From an uncultured Coprococcus sp. (GTDB taxonomy: Bacteria > Bacillota > Clostridia > Lachnospirales > Lachnospiraceae), in the NCBI GenBank assembly GCA_934247115.1, contig CAKQIY010000033.1:1-20133 (forward strand): a DNA stretch of 20,133 nt, given 5' to 3'. The translations under genes were made by a program, and so were the position numbers. The notes under the pieces are model-generated. The model was not told the origin of the DNA, searched no databases, and saw only the letters and a list, made by a program, of their open reading frames with translations. How positions within the stretch are numbered: the first letter of the stretch is position 1; every line of letters starts with the position of its first letter. Below are positions 14,962-20,133 of this stretch, one piece after another.

Positions 14962-16041
14962 ATGGCAATCACAGCAGCTCAGGTTAAAGAGTTAAGAGAG
15001 CTCACAGGTGCCGGTATGATGGATTGCAAGAAGGCACTTGCAGAGACTGATGGTAATATGGAAGCAGCAGTAGATGTACTTCGTAAGAGTGGTGCAGTTA
15101 AGGCTGAGAAGAAGGCAAGCAGAATCGCAGCAGAGGGTATCTGCCGTGCAGCAGTTAACGATACAACAGGTGTTGTTGTTGAGGTTAACTCAGAGACAGA
15201 TTTCGTTGCTAAGAATGAGATATTCCAGACATTTGTTCAGCAGATAGCTGATCAGGCACTTGCTTCATCACTTGTTGGTGGCAAGGACGGCGAGGATGTT
15301 GAGGCACTTCTTGGAGAGAATGGTCTTAAGGAAGAGCTTGTTGATAAGACTGCAACGATCGGAGAGAAGTTATCATTCCGTAGATTTGAGAAGGTTACAG
15401 GCGATGTAGTAGTTGATTACTTACATGGCAATGGTAGAATCGGTGTTCTTGTTGCTGGTGTTGGCGCAAACGATGACGCTGCTAAGGAAGCACTCAAGAA
15501 TGTTGCTATGCAGATCGCAGCTATGAACCCACAGTACATCAGCAGAGCTGACATCTCAGCAGACGCTATGGCTAAGCTTAAGGAGATCACAGTTGACAGT
15601 GCACTCAATGCACCTGACACACTTCCAAAGCCTATCCTTAACAAGCTTATCGCAAAGGCTGTTGACGGCGTATGGAGCGCAGAGGATGTAGCTATCTACG
15701 AAGAGAAGAAGAGCAACATGAACTTCTTATTTAACTTCCTTTCAAAGGAGGCAAAGGCACAGCTTGCAGAGCTTGCTATCGCTGATAAAGATACTATCGT
15801 TGCTGATAAGATCTTCAATGGCCTCGTTGAGGGACGTATCTCAAAGCAGGTTAAGGAGATAAGCCTTCTTGATCAGGTATATGTAAAGGCTGAGGATGGA
15901 AAGCAGACAGTTGCCAAGTACCTTGAGTCAGTTAACAAGGATCTCAAGATCGCTAAGTTCGTTCGTTTTGAGGTTGGCGAGGGAATGGAGAAGAAGAACG
16001 AGGACTTCGCAGCTGAGGTTGCTAAGCAGATGAACGTTTAA
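14962..16041 (+). CDS. tsf: elongation factor Ts
   Basis: ATG 14962 follows GGAGG. EF-Ts recycles EF-Tu by releasing GDP. The N-terminal UBA-like domain (MAITAAQVKELRELTGAGMMDCKKAL) and the TDFVAKN motif (79-85), whose D80 and F81 contact EF-Tu in E. coli, are intact. Typical conserved positions continue through MNPQYISRADI. The 359-residue length is well over the usual 280-310. The excess lies at about residues 217-280, between the SALN helix and the conserved FNGLVEGRISKQVKEISLLDQ segment. It is a helical, charged insertion containing LPKPILNKLIAKAVDGVWS and NMNFLFNFLSKEAK. Codon use is of the highly expressed type, including inside the insertion, so it looks native rather than a sequencing artefact. 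A terminator follows; pyrH and frr do not. Confidence 0.98.
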   Translation: MAITAAQVKELRELTGAGMMDCKKALAETDGNMEAAVDVLRKSGAVKAEKKASRIAAEGICRAAVNDTTGVVVEVNSETDFVAKNEIFQTFVQQIADQALASSLVGGKDGEDVEALLGENGLKEELVDKTATIGEKLSFRRFEKVTGDVVVDYLHGNGRIGVLVAGVGANDDAAKEALKNVAMQIAAMNPQYISRADISADAMAKLKEITVDSALNAPDTLPKPILNKLIAKAVDGVWSAEDVAIYEEKKSNMNFLFNFLSKEAKAQLAELAIADKDTIVADKIFNGLVEGRISKQVKEISLLDQVYVKAEDGKQTVAKYLESVNKDLKIAKFVRFEVGEGMEKKNEDFAAEVAKQMNV

Positions 16042-16075
16042 TCTTATCCCTGGATCTGTATATATTAGAATAATT

Positions 16076-16116
16076 GCCCTGTGGCTGGCTTTTGAGTTGG
16101 CCGTGGGGCTTTTTTA
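16076..16116 (+). terminator. Rho-independent terminator after tsf
   Basis: GCCCTGTGGCT (16076-16086) pairs with TGGCCGTGGGGC (ending 16109), with several G-T pairs, followed by TTTTTT from 16110. Confidence 0.8.
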
Positions 16117-16164
16117 TTGTCTGTATTCTGGAGAGGGACCGGGGAGATGCGAGGGGCTGCCATT

Positions 16165-16206
16165 CATCTGTTATCATGTGTGAATGACATCCTCGATATA
16201 AGCAAG
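16165..16206 (+). pseudogene. possible histidine-kinase (HisKA) remnant
   Basis: One + strand frame reads HLLSCVNDILDISK, closely resembling the end of the HisKA dimerisation domain in hybrid sensor kinases (HLLSLINDILDxSK). A small open frame surrounds it (ATG 16147 to TAA 16249), but the H-box, ATPase domain and sensor are all absent. The same bases also form an imperfect hairpin (CGAGG/CCTCG with CATTCA/TGAATG inside, 16150-16195), so the match could be accidental. It is best read as a scrap of a lost kinase gene. Confidence 0.4.
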
Positions 16207-16235
16207 CCTGCAGACAATTGTGAATGTTATGAAGG

Positions 16236-16267
16236 TTTAAGCTTTATTTAAGCTTTAGGTGTATAAT
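16236..16267 (+). promoter_or_regulatory. tandem 11-bp repeat on a TATAAT promoter (OmpR/PmrA-type site)
   Basis: TTTAAGCTTTA occurs twice head to tail with no mismatch (16236-16246 and 16247-16257), followed five bases later by TATAAT (16262-16267). The position 17 bases upstream of the -10 reads AAGCTT, not a -35 consensus, so the repeats replace it. TTTAAG-N5-TTTAAG has the form of an OmpR-family response-regulator site and resembles the PmrA box. It would drive the truncated regulator at 16392, consistent with former autoregulation. Confidence 0.6.
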
Positions 16268-16300
16268 ACGAACTATAGATGGTTCATGAGATATAGAAAA

Positions 16301-16339
16301 ACACGCTGAGGTGTGCGCGTGTTATGGCGATTACACGCG
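16301..16339 (+). promoter_or_regulatory. leader with two mutually exclusive hairpins
   Basis: CGCGTGT (16316-16322) can pair perfectly with ACACGCG (16333-16339), but GCGTGT (16317-16322) can equally pair with ACACGC (16301-16306). Only one can form at a time. Both lie in the predicted leader of the truncated response-regulator transcript. Confidence 0.4.
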
Positions 16340-16391
16340 GAGAAATGTGATATAACATGTGACATATATAATGTGAGACGGAGATGAGATT

Positions 16392-16484
16392 ATGAGATTA
16401 CTTCTTGCAGAGGACGAGAAGGCGCTTTCAAGTGCCCTTCAGGTTATATTGAAGCACAAAAACGCTCCGGTTGCAGTGCTGTAG
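16392..16484 (+). pseudogene. truncated OmpR-family response regulator
   Basis: ATG 16392, preceded by a GGAGA-type site, encodes 30 residues and then TAG. Residues 1-23 (MRLLLAEDEKALSSAL, then QVILKHK) match the first beta strand, acidic pocket (the E-D pair) and first helix of an OmpR-family receiver. The phospho-acceptor Asp, the rest of the receiver and the DNA-binding domain are absent. Similarity stops at about residue 24, where codons 25-30 are the 5' arm of a long terminator hairpin. The simplest reading is an internal deletion that fused the gene start to the operon's old terminator. The promoter upstream still looks intact, so a short transcript of about 245 bases may be made. A real 30-residue peptide is possible but less likely. 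Confidence 0.75.
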
Positions 16485-16520
16485 TTTGCATAATACACAG
16501 CACTGCAACCGGGGCTTTTT
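16464..16520 (+). terminator. long Rho-independent terminator at the response-regulator remnant
   Basis: An 18-bp stem (16464-16481 with 16498-16515, one G-T pair, core CCGGTTGCAGTGCTG) and a 16-base loop are followed by TTTTT. An A tract before the 5' arm (16458-16462) could make it bidirectional. Confidence 0.9.
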
Positions 16521-16549
16521 GTGTATATACAGGGTAAAATTATTTGTGC

Positions 16550-16581
16550 ATTTTTGAAAATACATAACACTATATTATACT
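16550..16581 (+). promoter_or_regulatory. candidate galactanase promoter P1 with CodY-box-like core
   Basis: TTGAAA (16554-16559), a 16-base spacer and TATACT (16576-16581) score 5 of 6 at both elements. The -35 sits inside ATTTTTGAAAATA (16550-16562), the same 13-mer as in the CodY-box-like site before codY, though only 10 of 15 bases match the full consensus here. A repressor bound there would block the promoter. Confidence 0.45.
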
Positions 16582-16662
16582 GTTGCGCGAAAAAACTGCA
16601 CACAAATTGCGCACGTGTTGCGCTTTTGATTATACAATATGCACAATAAATTCCTTAAAACA

Positions 16663-16691
16663 TTGGCTACAAGCGACATGGTAACTATAAA
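16663..16691 (+). promoter_or_regulatory. candidate galactanase promoter P2
   Basis: TTGGCT (16663-16668), a 17-base spacer and TATAAA (16686-16691). Transcription would begin near 16698, about 30 bases before the paired palindromes, leaving a leader of about 75 bases. Confidence 0.45.
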
Positions 16692-16726
16692 GCGAGTATG
16701 ATAATATATAACCATAAGAACAAACG

Positions 16727-16748
16727 GTTGCGCAACTGTTGTACAACA
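16727..16748 (+). promoter_or_regulatory. paired operator-like palindromes GTTGNNCAAC
   Basis: GTTGCGCAAC (16727-16736) and TGTTGTACAACA (16737-16748) are both perfect palindromes, share GTTGNNCAAC and have centres 11 bp apart, so they face the same side of the helix. Further TTGCGC copies lie at 16583, 16607 and 16618 near P1. The central CG of the first is typical of LacI-family operators. They lie between P2 and the ribosome site, a repressor roadblock position. Confidence 0.55.
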
Positions 16749-16773
16749 TATCATTATCATAAGGAGGGCTTAT

Positions 16774-19700
16774 ATGAGAAGAAAGAGAATTGTAAAGCAG
16801 ATTAGCTGCGCAGTTCTTGCAGGTGCGCTTGTAGCAGGGCAGATCTTTGGATCGGGATCTTCACTGATAACAGCGGAGGCTGCAGAGAGCTGGGTGGATA
16901 CACTCAGTACCACAAATGGTGATTTTGAGCTTGGTGATTACACAGGATGGACTATATCAGGAGGAGATGCACTCACATATACGGTTAAGACTGACCAGTG
17001 GGCAAAGAATAATACAACACAGTTTCTGAACTATTATGCTGAAAAGGAAGCGGATATAACAATTTCACAGACTGTATCGGATGTCTCCGCCGGAACATAT
17101 AAGATAGGATATGACCTTGAAGGAGAGACTGGGGCCACAGGACTTACACTTGCCGCAGCAACAGTGAGCCAGCCGCTGGCAGATACGACCGGCTGGGATA
17201 ACTGGGTATCCTATGAGACGGATACATTTACATTGGATGAGACTACTGATGTAACGATAACAATATCCGGAACTCTTACAGCGGGTTACTGGGGAGACAT
17301 AGACAATATAAAGCTGTACAGACTCACAGATGATTCAGAGATAGTTGAACCAGTTGAGGCAGGAATATATGTTGATCGTGTCAAAGATCTTACATACACT
17401 GATTTAAATGGAGAGAAACAGGAATTTATAGAAGGTGTGGATGTATCATCTTACGTATCACTGAAGAACAGTGGAGTTAAGTATTATGACTTCGATGGCA
17501 ATGAGCTTGACGACATCGGATATTTCAAGTTCCTTGCTTCATGTGGAATAAATTATGTGCGTGTCCGTGTATGGAATGATCCATATGATGCAGACAAAAA
17601 CGGTTACGGCGGCGGTAACAATGATTTGGAGACAGCCAAGAAGATCGGACAGTATGCAACAGCAGCCGGAATAAAGCTTCTTGTGGATTTCCATTATTCG
17701 GATTTCTGGGCTGATCCTGGCAAACAGCAGGTGCCTAAGGCTTGGTCAGGCTTTACACTTGATGAAAAGGTAGCAGCAGTTGAGCAGTATACATCAGAAA
17801 GCCTCAAGACTCTTCTTGCAGCAGGTGTTGATGTGGGTATGGTGCAGATCGGTAATGAGACTACAAATGGAATATGCGGTGAGACAAGCTGGGCAAATAT
17901 GGCAAAGATATTCAGTGCCGGAAGCAAGGCTGTAAGGGATATCAACAAGAACATTCTTGTTGCCATTCATTTCACAAATCCAGAGAGTGGTAACTATGCA
18001 AGATTTGCGGGATATCTTAATACATACAACGTAGACTACGATGTATTTGCATCATCATACTATCCTGTATGGCATGGCACACTTGACAACCTCACATCAG
18101 TTCTCAAGAATGTGGCTAACACATACGGCAAGCTGGTAATGGTAGCAGAGACATCATGGGCATACACACTGGATGACGGAGATGGACATGACAACACCGT
18201 GAGAAAGGGCGTAAATGACTCAACAACCTACGACATATCAGTTCAGGGACAGGCAAATGAGATCAGCTCAGTTATCAAGGCTGTAAAGAATACAGGTTCA
18301 TCAGGAATCGGTGTATTCTACTGGGAACCTGCATGGCTTCCTGTAAATGTGTATGATTCATCTGCAGAGAATGCAGCAGACGTCCTTGCAGCCAACAAGG
18401 AGGCATGGGAGAAGTATGGTTCAGGCTGGGCTTCATCATACGCAGGAGAATACGACGCAGCAGACGCCGGCAAGTGGTACGGCGGTTCAGCAGTTGACAA
18501 CCAGGCACTGTTTGACTTCACAGGACATCCACTTGAGTCACTCAAGACATTTGCCTATGTTCACACAGGAACTAAGACAAAGAGAGAGGTAGTCTCAATA
18601 ACAGTTGATGATGTTGAGATCGAGATAACAGATATTGCAAATGTAGCTCTGCCGACTGCAGCAACAGTAGCTTACAATGATGGTAATTCAGAGAGCGCAG
18701 ACATCACCTGGGAGGATGGAGCGCTTGAGAAGGTAAAGAACTACGGTGCAGGAACATGTACTGTAAAGGGAACTGTGACAGTAAATGATGAGACTGTCGA
18801 GGTTCAGTGCAATGTAACAATATTAAAGGAGAACATCCTTGTAAATCCTGGATTTGAGTCAGGAAATGAGGGCTGGACGATCGCAGATACCAGCAAGGGA
18901 CTTGCAATAAAGACAAAGGAAGACTACAGAAACGGAGCATACTGTGCACATTACTACAATGCTTCAGATTTCACATATGACATGTATCAGACCATCACAC
19001 TTGAGCCGGGCGAGTATGTGTTCAGCGCATATCTCCAGGGCGGTGCAAATGGTGAGACTGATGTATACGAGGTATATGCAAAGGCAGGAGACACAGAGCT
19101 TGCATCAGCTTCAGCAGTTCCACAGGGCTGGAAGATATGGCAGCATCCTGAGATCAGATTTACAGTGGAAGAGACAACAGAGGTTGTTGTCGGAATGAGA
19201 GCAACCGCATCAGGCAAGGCATGGGGAACATGGGATGACGCATATCTCTACAAGGATGCGGATATCACACCGACACCGGATCCAGATCCAACACCTGATG
19301 TGACAAAGAATGGACTTGTCACAGAGGATGGTGTGACATATTTTTACAAGAAGGGTGTTGTTCAGGAGAACTATACAGGCTTTGTGAAGAGCGAAGGTGT
19401 TAATTATTATGTAGTTGATGGTATAGTAGATGCTGAATACACAGGACTTGCAACAAGTTCAACGACAGGCAAGGTATATCTTGTAAAGAATGGAAAGATA
19501 TATACAGAATATACAGGCTTCTATAAAAACAAAAAGGGTCAGCAGTGCCTTATAATCAAGGGTAAGTTCGCGGACAGCAAGACTGCACTTGTGAAGAGCG
19601 CCAGAGATAACAGGTACTATTATGTGAAGAAGGGTATAATCCAGTCAGGATATACCGGCTTCTTCAGAAGTACAACAACAGGCGCTAACTGTTACATCTA

Positions 19701-19869
19701 CAGAGGTGTATTCCAGTCAGCCAAGACAGGAATAGTAAAGAGCCCTAGAAACAATAAGAAGTATTATGTGAAGAAGGGCAAGATCGCATCGAAGGTTACA
19801 GGAACAGTTACAGTATCAGGCGTAAAGTATAAAGTAGTAAGAGGCCTTGTAACAGGAAAAGCAAAATAA
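16774..19869 (+). CDS. secreted GH53 endo-beta-1,4-galactanase, multidomain
   Basis: ATG 16774 follows AAGGAGG (16761-16767). The 1031-residue protein has a signal peptide (cleavage likely after AEAA, about 37), an N-terminal beta-sandwich resembling carbohydrate-binding modules (about 40-185), a GH53 catalytic barrel (about 220-600), a bacterial Ig-like domain (about 606-686), a CBM61/CBM4-9-like module (about 687-829, starting ILVNPGFESG and ending WDDAYLY), a Thr/Pro/Asp linker (about 830-846) and eight C-terminal repeats. The GH53 acid/base is E362 in VQIGNETTNG and the nucleophile E459 in VMVAETSWAYT. Such enzymes cut beta-1,4-galactan side chains of pectin (rhamnogalacturonan I) to oligosaccharides. 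The repeats resemble Lachnospiraceae cell-wall-binding repeats, so the enzyme probably stays on the cell surface. It is transcribed alone, with two candidate promoters and a terminator; no galactooligosaccharide transporter lies next to it here. Confidence 0.93.
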   Translation: MRRKRIVKQISCAVLAGALVAGQIFGSGSSLITAEAAESWVDTLSTTNGDFELGDYTGWTISGGDALTYTVKTDQWAKNNTTQFLNYYAEKEADITISQTVSDVSAGTYKIGYDLEGETGATGLTLAAATVSQPLADTTGWDNWVSYETDTFTLDETTDVTITISGTLTAGYWGDIDNIKLYRLTDDSEIVEPVEAGIYVDRVKDLTYTDLNGEKQEFIEGVDVSSYVSLKNSGVKYYDFDGNELDDIGYFKFLASCGINYVRVRVWNDPYDADKNGYGGGNNDLETAKKIGQYATAAGIKLLVDFHYSDFWADPGKQQVPKAWSGFTLDEKVAAVEQYTSESLKTLLAAGVDVGMVQIGNETTNGICGETSWANMAKIFSAGSKAVRDINKNILVAIHFTNPESGNYARFAGYLNTYNVDYDVFASSYYPVWHGTLDNLTSVLKNVANTYGKLVMVAETSWAYTLDDGDGHDNTVRKGVNDSTTYDISVQGQANEISSVIKAVKNTGSSGIGVFYWEPAWLPVNVYDSSAENAADVLAANKEAWEKYGSGWASSYAGEYDAADAGKWYGGSAVDNQALFDFTGHPLESLKTFAYVHTGTKTKREVVSITVDDVEIEITDIANVALPTAATVAYNDGNSESADITWEDGALEKVKNYGAGTCTVKGTVTVNDETVEVQCNVTILKENILVNPGFESGNEGWTIADTSKGLAIKTKEDYRNGAYCAHYYNASDFTYDMYQTITLEPGEYVFSAYLQGGANGETDVYEVYAKAGDTELASASAVPQGWKIWQHPEIRFTVEETTEVVVGMRATASGKAWGTWDDAYLYKDADITPTPDPDPTPDVTKNGLVTEDGVTYFYKKGVVQENYTGFVKSEGVNYYVVDGIVDAEYTGLATSSTTGKVYLVKNGKIYTEYTGFYKNKKGQQCLIIKGKFADSKTALVKSARDNRYYYVKKGIIQSGYTGFFRSTTTGANCYIYRGVFQSAKTGIVKSPRNNKKYYVKKGKIASKVTGTVTVSGVKYKVVRGLVTGKAK
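19312..19866 (+). repeat. eight C-terminal surface-type repeats of the galactanase
   Basis: Residues 847-1031 divide into eight units of 22-24 residues following the pattern G-hydrophobic-V/x-K-x..Y-Y-V-K-K-G-K/I-I..Y-T, for example GFVKSEGVNYYVVDGIVDAEYT and GIVKSPRNNKKYYV. Aromatic and lysine spacing is like that of cell-wall or choline-type binding repeats, though the Trp of choline-binding repeats is replaced by Tyr. The tail is strongly basic. Confidence 0.75.
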
Positions 19870-19898
19870 TATAGAAATATTCCTCTGAATATATATGT

Positions 19899-19936
19899 TA
19901 GTCCGGCTGGAGAATACTCTTCAGCCGGACTATTTT
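19899..19936 (+). terminator. Rho-independent terminator after the galactanase gene
   Basis: TAGTCCGGCTG (19899-19909) pairs perfectly with CAGCCGGACTA (19922-19932), loop of 12, followed by TTTT. Confidence 0.93.
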
Positions 19937-19941
19937 AGTAA

Positions 19942-20056
19942 TTGTTTATATTTTACTAAATTTTTGTAAGAATCATAAATAAATTATATAAAAGTAGTTG
20001 AAAAAGTAATATTAACTGATATAGAATGGATAAGTACTTGTTTATATTATACTAAA
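19942..20056 (+). repeat. 19-bp direct repeat flanking the permease promoter
   Basis: TTGTTTATATTTTACTAAA (19942-19960) and TTGTTTATATTATACTAAA (20038-20056) match at 18 of 19 positions, 96 bp apart. One copy lies upstream of the predicted permease promoter and the other in its initial transcribed region. Such a pair could bind a regulator that loops the promoter. Confidence 0.6.
19998..20027 (+). promoter_or_regulatory. candidate promoter of the NCS2 permease
   Basis: TTGAAA (19998-20003), an 18-base spacer and TAGAAT (20022-20027). A second candidate lies upstream: TTGTAA (19964-19969), 17 bases, TATAAA (19987-19992). No purine-riboswitch core was recognised between either and the start codon. 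Confidence 0.45.
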
Positions 20057-20076
20057 ACGAGAAAAGGAGAGTAATC

Positions 20077-20133
20077 ATGGACAAATTCTTCAAAATCTCA
20101 GAGCGTGGGTCTACAATCAAGACCGAGATCATG
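20077..20133 (+). CDS. NCS2/AzgA-like purine permease, N-terminal fragment
   Basis: ATG 20077 follows AAAAGGAG (20063-20070). Only 19 codons lie in the window: MDKFFKISERGSTIKTEIM. This closely resembles the start of AzgA-type NCS2 family permeases (MEKFFKLKENGT-x-x-x-TEI-x-AG), which take up adenine, guanine or hypoxanthine. The gene continues past the window end, so membrane helices cannot be checked and the call rests on this short stretch. Confidence 0.7.
   Translation, partial: MDKFFKISERGSTIKTEIM

Larger units (their letters stand above)
16042..16773 (+). other. 732-base region without an intact gene
   Basis: Between tsf and the galactanase gene I find, in order: the tsf terminator, a possible histidine-kinase scrap, an 11-bp tandem repeat on a TATAAT promoter, a hairpin-rich leader, a truncated response-regulator gene running into a long terminator hairpin, two candidate galactanase promoters and clustered TTGCGC/GTTGNNCAAC operators. 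Each is listed separately. Confidence 0.7.

Noticed and set aside
16727..16748. CcpA cre site before the galactanase gene
   Set aside because: The palindromes do not fit the TGWNANCGNTNWCA pattern; a different LacI-type operator fits better.
19937..20076. Purine riboswitch before the NCS2 permease
   Set aside because: The conserved junction and loop sequences of the purine aptamer were not found in this 140-base AT-rich stretch.

Overview
The window looks like a chromosomal segment of a low-to-mid GC Clostridia bacterium, most likely a Lachnospiraceae-type gut commensal. The basis is CodY, strong AGGAGG ribosome sites, GC near 44%, heavy ATA isoleucine use outside the ribosomal genes, and a secreted multidomain pectic galactanase. 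No species is assigned. All genes read on the + strand.

Layout. (1) 1-396: the 3' end of a YcgQ-like (DUF1980) protein, closed by a terminator. (2) 583-4944: a translationally coupled ABC cassette made of a large exported, membrane-anchored protein, an ATPase and an ABC-2 type permease. (3) 5036-9784: comM (YifB family), dprA and topA, a DNA uptake/topology block, closed by a terminator. (4) 10153-13827: codY with its own promoter, then three genes without clear internal terminators: a SwrB/DUF6115-like membrane coiled-coil protein, a membrane-tethered protein with an MltG-like domain, and a four-helix membrane protein with a (Q/M)YGQNQ repeat. (5) 14043-16041: rpsB and tsf. (6) 16042-16773: a 732-base stretch without an intact gene. 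It holds a truncated OmpR-type response regulator, a possible histidine-kinase scrap, an 11-bp tandem repeat at the -35 position, and several promoters and operators. (7) 16774-19869: a secreted GH53 endo-beta-1,4-galactanase with a C-terminal surface-repeat array. (8) 20077-end: the start of an NCS2/AzgA-like purine permease.

How it fits together. The order dprA-topA-codY-[SwrB-like]-rpsB-tsf matches the Bacillus subtilis backbone, in which the large fla/che operon lies between codY and rpsB and ends in swrB. Here only the SwrB-like gene and two envelope proteins occupy that slot, which suggests flagellar genes are absent from it while their last neighbour is kept. The usual pyrH-frr continuation after tsf is also missing, and two-component-system debris sits at that break. 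The galactanase has two candidate promoters. One overlaps a sequence sharing a 13-mer with a CodY-box-like site upstream of codY. The other is followed by two GTTGNNCAAC operator-like palindromes one helical turn apart.

No clearly new defence, mobile or RNA system was seen. The most unusual items are the decayed two-component locus with its preserved promoter architecture, the roughly 60-residue insertion in EF-Ts, the rpsB promoter nested in the preceding terminator, and the hendecad coiled coil in the SwrB-like protein.
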